Positions 45,140 through 56,330 are shown, counted from the stretch's first letter. The stretch is DNA of 64,000 nucleotides from Diphasiastrum complanatum (GCA_029204225.1 CM055102.1:26206922-26270921), one strand, 5' to 3'. Numbers and translations are program-made. Notes: generated from the letters alone by a model not told the origin.

Positions 45140-45575
45140 GATCGTCTATGATAGATCCGACAATGGCTATTCGCTTCAGCAAGTTCTTGAATTGGTTGAT
45201 GTGATTCTGCAGGGAATCACCATTCATCATCTTGAGGGAGTAAAATTTCTTCCTAAGATGTAGCTTGGAAGCTATATTTCGCACTTCATATAATGTGCTC
45301 AAGATGTCCCAGACTTCTTTGGATGTATGGGCTTCGGATACATGGCCAATTTGAGTATCCTAAATGTTGAGGATGATCAACATGAACGCTTTGCCATCCT
45401 TCAGCTTCCATCTGGCAATTACTGCGTTGTTAGCTTCGGGTTTCCCTTGTGCACCTGTAACAACGTCATACAATTCTTTAGCCATTAGCACTGTTTTCAT
45501 CTTAAATTTCCACAGATGGCACTTGGCTCCATCAAGCTTGTCCATGATAGGACTGGCTTTCCCTTGGGAATCCAT
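45140..45575 (-). pseudogene. Second copia gag, opposite strand
   Basis: MDSQGKASPIMDKLDGAKCH, KMKTVLMAKELYDVV and ARWKLKDGKAFMLI (45575-45360), continuing in other frames KEVWDILSTLYEV and LRKKFYSLKM down to about 45180. It faces copia D gag tail-to-tail. The meeting point (45105-45164) has inverted ATTGTCGGATC arms. Confidence 0.85.
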
Positions 45576-45720
45576 GTGGAAGATTAGTCTAGGTGATAGG
45601 AATAACTATTAGTGACTTAAGTATGAAAATCTAGTGCAAAATTACATAACAATAAGACAATTACTCTATCGGTTAGTAGAGTCTTGTTACCTTTGAAGCT
45701 TATCAGACTATAGAAAATTG

Positions 45721-45765
45721 CTCTGATACCATGTTGGGAAAAGAGGGCCACATCATGCACACAAA
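45721..45765 (-). repeat. PBS and LTR stub of the minus-strand copia
   Basis: On minus, CCCAACA is followed by TGGTATCAGAGCAA, an LTR end and tRNA-iMet PBS. Only about 30 bp of LTR remain before gypsy sequence begins. Confidence 0.7.
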
Positions 45766-47580
45766 CCTTCCCTTTCCTGAACAAAAGTCCATTACGGATA
45801 GAGAAGTTATCAGCACCTTTTTTATCCTTCCCCCCAGACTAATCACCGTGATCATCAGTCCCGCTTGATGTAACTGCTAGAACCCTATTCCAGATTGGTC
45901 CAAAATGTGGGTCTTTCTCACAAAGACCTCTCAGGGAGAGATAAAAGTCAATGAAGAAAAGTTCGTTCACTTTACCAATTCGACTTAGTGCATCAGCCAC
46001 ATGATTAGAGGTGCCTTTGATATACCGCACTTCAAAGTCAAATTCTTGCATGAGTTTTGCCCATCTGGCCTTACGACCTCTCAAATCATTCTGATTATAG
46101 AAGCACTTTAAAGGTTGGTGATTTGTATTAACCACGAACTTATTACCATACAGATAATTCCTCCATGATTTCAAAACATGGATCACAACAAAAGTTCCTT
46201 TTGACTAAACCGATATGGTTGTCTGAAGATAGGACGGCTGTCGAGCAAGAGATCTATCTTACGGTCCACCGACCGAGCGGGTGGTAGTTCGTAAGGTAGC
46301 TATTTTGAAAAAACTTCACTAAACTCTTGTTTTAAATCTTGTAGTAGCTGTTGTTCATGATGCGAATTTTTTGTGTTAAAACATGAAAACACATTCACAT
46401 CACCAACATCACAATGCATACGAGATTTTAAAACCAAAATACAATACTAGAAAGCACTATAAAGCATAAGCACTTTCAAGACGTCCAGCTGATACCTGCC
46501 ACCATCCCACAAAACAAAACTGCTCAAGTTAGTTTAGTGAGGAAGACAGGAGCTGAACGACAGTTGTTATTCATGTCCAAAAGAAGTTATACTACTTAAC
46601 AGCTTTGAATAGCATTTTAAAACATAGTCCAATCTTCCCAAACATACAGTGTTTTAGCGATAGGCCAAGCAGTTATAACACTGTATCAGAGCGAGTGCCA
46701 TACTGATCAGCTTACGGTCAATTGGTCCGTATCAGTTCATATTAATCAAAGAGGAGTGTGAAAAGTTTAAACCGTTAGGCGTTTTATTTAGTAAAAAGAC
46801 TTGGTGTGAACACGTGTAAAGCGTTCATACTCAGAATCATGAAGTTTCTCAATGATCGACGATGGAAGTACATCGGTCTCTCCAAAAATAGAGACAATGT
46901 GATCAAACTTATTCATAAATACCATAGTATGGTTTTTAAAATCTATGTCTAAAGAATCTGATTTGTCAAAAAACCATTCATAGCCCAAGATCACATCAGT
47001 CCTATCTAGATTCATTACATGGAAGGCCAACGGAACAACATGGTCCTGCATCCGAAGCTCTAAGTTTGAGACTTTGACATCCCATATCTCAGTGTCCGAC
47101 CCTGAGGCAAGACGGACCACATAACAGTGATCACTGGCCATGGTGGGCACTCAAAGCTTCTACACAAGTCAAGCATTCAAAAAATTGTGAGTACTACCTG
47201 AATCAAATAGCACATTTACGTATTTCCTCAATATATTGCCTCTCACACGAAACAATTCATTAGGCTTGAAAGAAAGTGTACTAAAGTTGCAAGCACAAGC
47301 ACAGTTATCTAACAAATTGACTTCTAGTTTACTTGCCAATAAATCCACTGCCATAAAACTTGACGACTTTGCTTTCCGTTCGAGGCACTGTTTAGCACGG
47401 TGCCCGAGTTTATTTCAAAGAAAACACAAATTTTGCTTCAGCACTACCAACCGTGCTTTGCCTTTTACCACGAACTTCTTCTTGTTTTTTTTTTTTTGAC
47501 TGTTTGAATGCCTCTTCCTCCAGCTCGTCGAAGAACTGCTTCTTCCACTTATTGTTTGACTTTTCCATCCTGGGTTCACA
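45766..47580 (-). mobile_element. Gypsy element F, partial, RT core missing
   Basis: Minus strand, from high to low: gag tail (FDELEEEAFKQSKKKK), decayed zinc knuckle (NKLGHRAKQC), protease (VLFDSGSTHNFLN and FHVMNLDRTDVILGYEWFF, 47250-46980), a linker (46745-46480) also found at 5.2 kb, RT entry (PYELPPARSVDRKIDLL, IFRQPYRFSQ), then directly RNase H ([36 protein letters not shown]; 46186-45960). The RT palm with its catalytic Asp pair is absent. No LTRs were identified. Confidence 0.82.
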
Positions 47581-47639
47581 ACAACAAAATGTGCGATTTC
47601 TGACACAAGGTTCCGATGGATTCAAAAAAGTTTCATAAT

Positions 47640-47880
47640 CCGTCGGAATCCGACATAATAATACGTCGGAATCCAACACACAAAAAAAAAATTGTCGAAA
47701 AAAAAATTTGCCGAAATTTTTTTTTTTACAGACGTCGGATTCCGACGGCCAATAAAAATGTCGGAATCTGACATCCCATTTCGGAGACTGCAACTTTTTA
47801 AATGGATGATGTCACCTGTCAAAAAAGCACAAAGCGGAAGTCGGATTCCGACGAATAATACAGATGTCGAAATCCGACGT
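47640..47880. repeat. Array of six GTCGGAATCCGAC palindromes
   Basis: Copies at 47642, 47665, 47734, 47760, 47840 and 47866, each 13 bp, either GTCGGAATCCGAC or its complement with up to two changes. Spacings alternate short and long (23, 69, 26, 80, 26), giving three pairs. The region also has T/A homopolymers. Non-coding. Confidence 0.8.
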
Positions 47881-48938
47881 CCGTGATCGAATTCTCAAAG
47901 TCACGTCATTTTTCTAGGGTTTTCTTATTTTTTATTCTTGCAGGAGATTGTTGGAGATCGGCTTTTGGCGCTTCTTCTCAACTCTATCAATTCCATTTGT
48001 CTCAATCCAAGTACGATTCTTTTGTTTTGTTATGTGCAACTAACATTTTCTTTCTTTGTAACTTTTTTTTGTACACTATCTTCCTTGTATTGTATATTTT
48101 GTGTAGTTAAACACAAATATGTGTCTTAGTGATTTATGATTATGAGTGAATGAGAGAGGAAGAGAAGGATGTGTGTGAGAGACATGAGAGAGAGAGAGAG
48201 AGAGAGAGAGCAAGAAAATATAGATAGAAGAGTTTGATTTAATATTATGTTATTTGTAAATTTTAGGGTTAAGATTTAATGTTATGTTCTTTGTGAAATA
48301 GTGTGAGACTGAGGGCTCTTGAGGTCTGAATGAAGATCATAACCAGCTCCAACATCAAAGATGTAGAGCTACCACTTTTTCTCACTGATTGATCCAGTAT
48401 GGCTATCTTGTTGCTACTCCCTATCGAGCCATAAAGGGTAATCCATCGTTGCCTGATACATGTAAAATGAGATATCAGCTAGAAAAAGCTAGTGAAGCGT
48501 GCTCGGTATGATGACATTTCTGTTGAAAATCAAAACTCAAAATGAACTTTGAAGAGTGCCATTGACTCACTATCTCCATTGGAAGCTTGAGATATCTTGG
48601 CTATGGGTGCTTAATTATCTTTGCTTTGTGAGTTAGAACCCAGTTTTCCATGCAAGATATTTGGAGAGCTGGCCTACCATCGTTGCTAGATGAGTGAGCC
48701 ATCTAATCATTCAATCACATTATAGTCGTTGAGGAATCGAACGTTGACTTTCAAAATACTGAAAGATTATTGCTGATTTCCAAAAGAGAGTTGAGAGATG
48801 TGATTATTAACATCGCTACCTCTATAATACATATGACCATCGTTGCTACTACTTTGCAAGCCTTCACTACACCTGTGAGTATTAGATATGAAGGAAAGCC
48901 ATCACTAAGCTAGTTGCCAGATCAGAGACTCAGCTAAC
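47881..48938. other. Gene-free DNA with (GA)12
   Basis: A (GA)n run lies at 48187-48210. The rest has no domain. Open frames at 47883-48129 are hydrophobic and T-rich with no family resemblance. Confidence 0.4.
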
Positions 48939-49760
48939 TGTTGGGGGTATTCCCAACAAAGTGTAAATAAATAAAATCCTCCAATAAAATGTGTTGCGAG
49001 GGCATGGCATCCTGCGTGTATAAGCCCATGGCCCAATGAGCATGCAATTCAAGTTGTAAATAAAATAAACTTGACTTGGGCCTTGTAATTAAGATAAAAC
49101 TAGAGGCCCAATGTCATTTTTAAACTTAGAGATCACTTTTTAGAGTTGGGTCCAAATTGGGACTCACATGAATCTTGTGATTTCTAATGTACTTTTTCTG
49201 GACCCTTGGATCAAGTTGGGTCCAAGATGAATGGTTAGGATCATTGTGAATATTAGCCAATAAGATTGAGGGGCAAGGGCCTTCCCCATTTTATAAAAAG
49301 GCACCATTTGTACACTATTTCCATGCTTAATGAGAAGGAGAAAACTCTACCATTTTTGGAAGAGAAGCATCCTCATTTGCTATTCACTATTTGCTATTGC
49401 TCTTGGTTGTGTTTTCTCTTGCTTTCTATTTCCATGCTTATTGTTTGCCAATAGTGAATGTTTTTCCATTAGCAAGCATAAGGAGCATCTGAGCTAACCT
49501 CCACCCTCACTCTCTTGCTCTCTCTTTCTCTTCTCTTCTCAATCTCTTCTTCTCCATTCCTTCCCTTCAACCAAACTATGATGAATGTTAGTGTAGGGGA
49601 GTAGAGTTAAAGACTCAGTAGTATAGTGGTGAGTAGAGTTAAGGGAGAAAGTAGGAAATTAACTAAAAGTAGCATCTATGCATAGTTAGGCACCTATCCA
49701 GTGATCTAACTTTTGTTGACAGGCGCAAGGGCTATACTACGAGAGATCATCGACCCCACA
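48939..49760 (+). repeat. Gypsy (Athila/Tat-type) LTR
   Basis: Begins TGTTGGGGGTATTCCCAACA, itself an inverted repeat, and ends GACCCCACA. From 49762 TGGCGCCGTTGTCGGGAA follows, the PBS type typical of plant Athila/Tat gypsy elements. Length 822 bp. No second LTR or coding region was found. Confidence 0.8.
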
Positions 49761-50960
49761 GTGGCGCCGTTGTCGGGAATAGGTTTCCACTAACTAGTTT
49801 AGTTGCATTTTAGCTATTTTTTTGCTTTTTAGAGTAGTTTAGGTAGATTTTTGGGAGTTTAGAGTTAGTTTTCTATATTTTTTTGTGTTTGGACTGTTCA
49901 CAGCTAGCGGAGGAGGTGTGAGAGGGTAGAGGAGGCCCTGAACAACCTCTAAGAGCTTGAAACCCAAATCAATCATCCAAAAAACTCAAAAAAACACACC
50001 AATTTGCATTTTGGAGGGAAAAAGAGCCAAAAAAAACTCATCAGATTTTTATATCTCCAGAATTAGTGAGAATTAACCCTTGCATGACTTGCAGCAGCTC
50101 CAGGGTACTATACCAGACCTGCATAGAAGCCTGCGAGAGTTAGTTCCAAGCAGCTTGTAAAAATCAGAGAAAAATCATAAAAAATTCAAAAAACCCTTGA
50201 AAAAATCCAAAAAAAAATCAAATCTTAATAAGAACTCTCGCAGAGCCCTCTGAAGTTCCATCTTAGTGAGACCAGGACACAGAGAATCTTGCGAGAGTTA
50301 GTTTGATGATTAAGTGCCTGTGCGAGAGTTCCCAGTGAAAAAAAGACGGGAAAGTACCAGTGAACCCTCGTAGACAGTGAAATTTTCAGTATCAGTGGTC
50401 AAGAACTCTCGCTCCATCTCAATAAGACCAGGACACAGAAGAGCTTGCAAGAGTTAGTTTGATTCCAGTGAGCAGAAAATTGGATTTAAGTGCTAAAAAA
50501 TCACTAAAAAGTGAAGATCTAATAAATCCTTCCAGTAAGAACTCTCGCAGACCCTCTCAATCAATTTAGAAGGTCAAATTACATCAGTGATGAGGCCTGC
50601 GAGAGTTAGTATGAAGATCTGGTGAAGATCAAGCACAAAAATTGATTTTGAACTCTCGTAGACAGTGTAATTCTCACTTCTTGCGAGAGTTAACTCTCGC
50701 AGAGAATTCTATAGTGAGATCTGACCCACATCCAGCCACTGTGAAGCTTGCTTCCCAGAGATTTGAAAGATATCAAGTTTTTTACCTACAAAAACAGCTA
50801 AAGAACCCTCGCACAAGATAACCCTCGCAGACTAGATCAATGGAAAGATCTGCATCAGATCCAGGTACTGTCAATATCTCAGGTCAATCAGTGCAAGGAG
50901 TAAAAATTTATCAAGGAAAAACCACCGTAAAAGGCTAAAATTCATTTTGGCCGATCAAAT
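49761..50960 (+). repeat. Leader with repeated AACTCTCGCAGA motif in both orientations
   Basis: After the PBS comes an untranslated leader. Between 50130 and 50835 the word AACTCTCGCAGA (or AACCCTCG, CTCGTAGA variants) and its complement TGCGAGAGTTAGT occur about 13 times. Starts are near 50132, 50233, 50290, 50321, 50363, 50404, 50445, 50540, 50598, 50651, 50682, 50804 and 50820. 50683-50700 is a perfect 18 bp palindrome. A longer unit including AGACCAGGACACAGA is duplicated at about 50268 and 50426. No long open frame. Confidence 0.8.
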
Positions 50961-51900
50961 CGATCAGATCCTTAAAGATCCAGACTACATCCTACTGTAC
51001 AAATGAAGGATTGTTGCACCAACTTGGAATAAATGTTGCAATCAGCAGTGCTTGGTTTGAAACCTTGTTCGATGAGGAATGTGTTGATCCTTTGAAACCA
51101 AGCTCTGGAAGACTGTTTCAAGCCGTAGAGTGCTTTATGGAGTTTATAGACATGATTCTTCATCAACTAGTGACCATGTCTGGTTCTTGATTAGAGAGGA
51201 ATACTCTCTATCCATAGCTTCTCTTCAGAGATCAGAGTCTGGTTGGCTGAGTGCCTCTTCGACTATTGTCGATTCTTATATCAAGAGACATGCAGACTCA
51301 AAAGTATACCTTGTGGGTTGTGTGCGCACTCGGCTTGATCTTCTGGGAGGAATTGACTGATGAACCACTCCTGGAACTTGTTGCTGGGTAGCAGCAATGT
51401 CTTCGTCTGATTTGTTGTCAAATAGTGGATCGACAATGGATACGCCTGAGCTTGAAGCTCTGATTGTCGTGTCAATGACAGGTGATGAAGATTCTCCTAG
51501 AACAATATCCTTGTCTTTGATGTCGATGAACTGATCCTCGATAAAGACTGTATCCCGGCTATACAAGATTTGCTGGGTATCATGATCATACAGTTTGTAT
51601 GTATTATCAGATGAAGTATATCCAATCATGATGGTCTTGAGACCTTGGAAGTCGAACATAGGCAACGCATCCAAACACTCTTAGGTTTTTCACAGAAGGC
51701 TAGAGCCTGTCCACACCTCATGGGGTGTCTTGCCTAAGAGGGCCTTGGTCAAACATCTGTTATGGACGTAAGCTGCAGTGTAGACAGCTTCGGCCCATAA
51801 GCTCTTGGGCAGCAATGCATGCGCTAGCATACAAAATTTGGTTGATTCAACCAGAGTACGGTTCTTCCTCTCGGCTCATTTCTTGAATATTGGGGTAGCC
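50961..51900 (-). pseudogene. Copia integrase-RT fragment
   Basis: Minus strand. Decayed integrase core (51900-51680, AEAVYTAAYVHNR wording), then LKTIMIGYTSSDNTYKLYDHD and ILYSRDTVF (integrase end, 51640-51530), a Ser/Asp-rich spacer, PPRRSSRVRTQPTRY (51400-51310), and RT words YKLHKALYGLKQSSRAWFQRI (51150-51080). The first part of RT is deleted. Frameshifts present. Confidence 0.85.
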
Positions 51901-51939
51901 CCACACTTTGCCAAAGTCATTTTCTTAAAATTTTGAGGC

Positions 51940-52092
51940 ACTTTGAAAAATGCGACACTGCATTTTTACTCGCAATTCTTGACAGACGAAAAATGCAAAA
52001 AACGCGACACTGCATTTTTACCCAGAATTTTTGACAGACAAAAAATGCGAAAAACGCGATACTGTATTTTTACTTGCAATTTTTGACAATGT
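51940..52092. repeat. Three ~52 bp tandem units, ATGCGACACTGCATTTTT
   Basis: Units begin near 51946, 51989 and 52042. Each reads roughly AAAAATGCGACACTGCATTTTTAC, then GAATTTTTGACAGAC. Related wording (GGCGACACTG, GACAGGCAAAAA) occurs in the LTR copies at 56.7 and 58.85 kb. Confidence 0.7.
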
Positions 52093-52349
52093 CGCTTTAA
52101 GAGAAAATTGACTGTAGCAAAAAGGTGATAGTGTCGGGTTTTGTAGTGAGACAAAATTCTCAACATTGTTGTCAAACTCCATGTATTTCTGTAGACTATG
52201 TAAAAACACTTGTAATTCTACAAACTGTGTAAAACACGGAAGAATCCACAGAACTGGATAAATAGTTGAATGAAGATTAAAAACCGATTAGTAGATTAGT
52301 AGGAAGGAGAATAATCCACCAATGTCAATTCATCTAATATCCATACACT

Positions 52350-52833
52350 TCATGGATATACATATGCAAATTGGGCAGGTGACATCGACACCAAAAGATC
52401 GACTCCTGGAGTTGTCTTACTATTCAATAATGGTCCAATATCATGGAACAGTCGAAAACGAACCTCCATTGCAATGCCATCAACAGAATCATAATACATT
52501 GTATCCTCTCAAGCTACTAAAGAGACAATTTGGTTGAGAAATATATTGTCTGACATTGGTCTTAGCCATATTGCTGCAACAATTATTTAGTCCAACAATA
52601 ATAGTGTTATTGCATTATCAATCAATCCTAGATTTCACTCTAGGAACAAGCACATCGAGATTAAATACTAGTACATCACGAGCATAATACTCAACAAGGA
52701 TGTAGGTCTGAAATTTTACAGAATCCAATACATGGCAGTTGATATATTTACAAAAGGGTTAAGTCAAGAAGCACACGAAAATTTTTGGGCCATCTTGAAT
52801 CTTCAAATCAAGGCATTCAAGGATCCAGATTAA
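52350..52833 (+). pseudogene. Copia D RNase H
   Basis: GYTYANWAGDIDTKRSTPG, ISWNSRKRTSIAMPSTE, a shift, NPRFHSRNKHIEIKY and AVDIFTKGLSQEAHENF: the copia RNase H domain with catalytic-region Asp and Glu visible (STES shifted). It ends KDPD and stops at the PPT. Confidence 0.88.
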
Positions 52834-52848
52834 GGGGGGATGCTAGAT

Positions 52849-53047
52849 TTTTATCTTATCCATCCCTTATCTCATTGCTAATCTACATCCATTCATTAGT
52901 CGTATGTAAATACTTGTACAGTCGCACACTCTATAGAAATACACTTGTTTTCTAACAATCTACATAAATACAAAGAAATTGATGACAATGTTATGTTGAC
53001 TCAGCCGACACCAACTATTTGGCCACCCTTCGACTATTTAACCAACA
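52849..53047 (+). repeat. Partial 3' LTR of copia D
   Basis: Follows ATTAAGGGGGGA. The first ~200 bp match 43214-43420 with substitutions, then the sequence changes at about 53047. Confidence 0.85.
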
Positions 53048-53271
53048 TGGATTCTTGGTAGTAGATCCCTCAGTCAATCTGATGATTTGCTTCCTTTTTT
53101 ACCCTATCAAGATTTGGATCCTCCTTGGATTCGGATGGATTTTCTCGATCATGTCAGATCTGGCTGAATCTTGATGGATTTAGCTTGATTTGGCTTGATC
53201 TCCTTAGATCTAGCGGTGATGGCTGAGCAGATTAGCTTTTTGTAACATGCCACCCCCAATCTGGATTTGTC
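53048..53271. other. Short gene-free stretch
   Basis: CTTGATCTGGC/TTGATTTGGC words repeat (53150-53215). On the minus strand this is just downstream of a gypsy integrase end and may be its 3' non-coding part. Confidence 0.35.
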
Positions 53272-53755
53272 TTACTGTGGTGGCCAGTACTTGTGCAACC
53301 GGCTACCGTTGATGGGTGTGTCGAAGGGCGTCCCATCAAGGTGTTCTAAGTTCACGGCCCCATGATTAAGAATTTTCTTGATCCTATAAGGACCTTCGCC
53401 CATGAATTTTAACTTCCCCTTGATCGCCTTGGTTTTATACATCAGGACCATATCTCCTGAACAAAGATCCTTCTTTTGTAATCTGCGATCATGCCAAGCC
53501 TTGCATCTTTCCTTTTCAGCTGCCAGTGCATGCACAACTAGTAAGCGTGTTTCACAGAGTTTATGCAGAGCTTCGTGGCGTAGCTGTAGAGATTTGGACT
53601 CATTAAGACGTTGCACAGTGGCAATCCTTAATGAAGGAACTAAAAACTCTACTGGCATCACAACATCCTGACCATATACCAATTGGAAAGGTGTTTGATC
53701 AGTGTATGCTGTCCTGAATGCCCACAGTGTAGCATGCAACTTGTGCTCCATCGTA
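53272..53755 (-). pseudogene. Gypsy integrase C-terminal part, inverted relative to its core
   Basis: An uninterrupted 160-codon frame: KLHATLWAFRTAYTDQTPFQ, LVYGQDVVMPVEF, LLVVHALAAEKERCKAWHDRRL, LCSGDMVLMY and GEGPYRIKKIL...INGSRLHKYWPPQ. It is non-chromoviral (Tat/Athila-like) by wording. It should follow an integrase core, but the core lies immediately to its right on the plus strand, head to head. Confidence 0.85.
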
Positions 53756-54056
53756 GCCACAGACTACCTCACCAAATGGGTCAAAGCCAAGGCAGTAAGA
53801 GTAGCTGATGCTAGGACCACTGCCAAGTTCCTTTATGAAAATATCATTGTGCGCTTCGGGTGCCCGGTGGAACTAGTCAGTGATCGCGAAAGCCATTTCA
53901 TCAACGAGACCATCAAGGTCCTGTCGAAGGAATTCTTCGTGATCCACAGAACCAGTACGCCTTATTATCCTCGTGGTAATGGGCAAGCAGAATCATCCAA
54001 TAAGATCATGTGTAGCGTGCTCACGAAAACAGTTGAAGCTAGCAGATCTTGGGAAA
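53735..54056 (+). pseudogene. Gypsy integrase core
   Basis: IVATDYLTKWVKAKAVRVAD, FGCPVELVSDRESHFINE, PYYPRGNGQAESSNKI and LTKTVEASR. The D, D, E triad is visible (ATDYL, SDRESHF, QAESSNK). It ends at EASRSWE and runs into unrelated DNA, while its natural continuation is the minus-strand frame at 53755-53272. Confidence 0.88.
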
Positions 54057-54487
54057 CGGGCTCTAACCTGTCGGTTGAGTTGGATGGCTTGCTTGGGTGG
54101 AAGTTACCTGTTTATGGCTCTCCTGTCTGGCGTTGTGCCAGGTTGGCTTCCAGCGCTCATGACGAAGCTTTCAGTTGGTTAAGTCTGATGTAAGTCAGAC
54201 CGCTTGCTTGGAATGGATGTTACTCCTTTGTAACGAAGCTTCGAGTTGGTCAAGTTTGATGTATGTCGGGCGGCTTGCTTGGAGGGAAGTCACCCACATC
54301 AGGACCCCCGATCTGGCATGGCGCCAGGTTGGATCTCAACGTTGGTTTTCGGAACTTCAAGTTGGTTAAGTCTTATCGTTGTTGGCGAGTTGGCTGCTTG
54401 TATGTCAAGTGGGTTTGGATGGCAAGAGTTGAAGGCTGGGAAGCTAAGGCGTGGTTCCCGGCTCCCTTTGGGATGTCTGCGCTACAT
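54057..54487 (+). repeat. Probable LTR end with ~100 bp internal repeats
   Basis: GGCTTGCTTGG recurs near 54086, 54201 and 54271, and GAAGCTT(C)GAGTTGGTTAAGT near 54163, 54236 and 54353, giving about three diverged units. TGGTATCAGAGCAGAGG at 54488 is a tRNA-iMet PBS, so the preceding DNA is likely an LTR. Confidence 0.5.
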
Positions 54488-56330
54488 GTGGTATCAGAGC
54501 AGAGGACTACAGAATCTGTGGGGCGGATTTGCAGTTCAAGTACTCGCACATGAATGACAACGAAACGACTCAATGTTTGCAAAGGATGGATGGCTAGCCC
54601 ATTTCTTGGGTTAGTTTCATTTGTGACAATGCCCACCAGACGCGAGCAAGAAGTCAAAAAGTTGGAAAAGGCAATTTCAGGGGAGATCTTCTATGGAGCA
54701 GTTGGTCTTCATTCTAGGACGGCCACCTTCGGAACTGAAACTCACTGAGCATGGGTGATATCCAGTATTAGTTGGGTTTTTTCTCAAAGGGGAAACACTA
54801 GGATCCTCTTCAGAGATTGGCAACAAGTTGGATCGAGCCATAATCGTAGCAGATGAGAAGCAAAGTGTTGGAAAGGCTTTTTGTCCGAAGAACTCTACTC
54901 TGAGTCCGATCAACTGATTTTATGAGTGGAGGGGAACTATCACACACACCTCTCTCTTGGAGCAAATTTTGAATGAAAGTTGATCAAAACGGGGGCAAAT
55001 TCAAGGTGACCTAGCCATACTCACACGAGGAGACTGGCGAACTTTGGACCTAATAAGTTGACAAGTTTTTGTTGTGGAAAGGAAAGCTTGTTATAGGCTT
55101 ACTCTGGACCAGCAATGATGAGGAAACATATGAGTACGTTGGCTTGTGCTACGTGTAAGGCAGCTGATCAATGAAGGAACTGTGAAAGTCGAGTCTTGCA
55201 TGAGAGACTTGGTATTTCGAACGGACGCTAAGGGACAGTTCGCGTTGAGATCGGACTAGTGCAAACTCTGGGTGCATGTGTCTGATTCAAAGAGAGCTAC
55301 TTGAAGCCAAGCTCGATGCACGCTCCTTGTTTTGACTGTGAGGCAACTGACCAGTGATGGAATTGTGAAAGTCAAGTTTTGCGCGACGGACATGGTGCTT
55401 CAAACAAACGCGAAGAGATAGTTCGTATGCGGATCAAACTGGTGCGACCCTTTGGCTTTCCACGAGGTCAATGGTTACATTTGGGCTGATTCAGAGAGCT
55501 ACTTCAAGCTAAGTGAGAGGTGCATTGCGGAGTACTCAATCTTTGCCTACCTTAAAGAGCCAAGATGGAAAAGTATCAAGATCAGGCTGGAGGAGAGAAA
55601 CCAAGGTGCAGAAGCAACAAGGCACGGAGTGGACCACAAGGTGGGCAATCAAACGATAAATCCTTTGGCTCAGAGAGCCTTGATACCTGTGCGGAACTGA
55701 TCAAATCTGGAGCTCAGGGAGCTCAACACAAAGTGCGTCAAGGACAAATCAGGAGCTCAAAGGAGTTCCAAAGTCGAAAGTCAGAAGCGACAGGGACGAA
55801 CATCTCAAAGAAAGGCCTCTGCCACGAGTTAATAAGGTTCTTGGATTTTACGAAAGCGATATAAAACCTACGCTTTTTCCAGACAAAGAGATATTCTAAG
55901 TTATGTAATTTTTCAGTACAAAGAACCGAGCCTCCGACTTGTGGTGTGCCAGCTTCAATGTTAATAAAAAGTGGCCAGTAAATTGAGTACTGTGCCAAGT
56001 AGCTTAAATGTATAGTTATTTTGATTGGGAGACACATTTACTTTAATCTGACATCTGATGAGGACATCAGATTTTATAAAGGTGGGGTGAATGCTGTAAA
56101 GCTACCTTTACAAGCTTTACTTCCGGCGCCAGCATTGTTCTCGGCACCAGCAGCGCCCCTGCTGCTCCCGGCGCCACTGTGACCATAATCCAGCCGGCGC
56201 CAAGTTCCTATGGCTGAAAATCTTTGATCGGTTCTAGCGGAGTCCTGAGAGCTCAGATCGATGTGCAATCACCTAAACGATCTAGGCATGATTAAAGGAA
56301 GCCTGGAGATCAATAGAATCTAGAGAGAGA
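54488..56330. other. Retroelement leader and internal DNA with a duplicated ~185 bp segment
   Basis: After the PBS no retroviral domain is readable. About 55160-55337 and 55340-55525 are two diverged copies (GAACTGTGAAAGTCGAG / GAATTGTGAAAGTCAAG and AGAGAGCTACTT both times). 55560-55860 has a Lys/Glu/Arg-rich frame without a domain. 56110-56205 is rich in CCGGCGCC words in a GC-rich patch. Confidence 0.45.

Larger units (their letters stand above)
43214..53047 (+). mobile_element. Copia element D, interrupted by other elements
   Basis: 5' LTR, PBS and gag at 43214-45130, and RNase H, PPT and partial 3' LTR at 52350-53047, are in the same orientation with matching LTR starts. I read them as the two ends of one element whose middle holds other copia and gypsy pieces (45.14-52.1 kb). 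Protease, integrase and most RT of D itself are not seen. Alternatively the ends are from two copies of one family. Confidence 0.55.
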
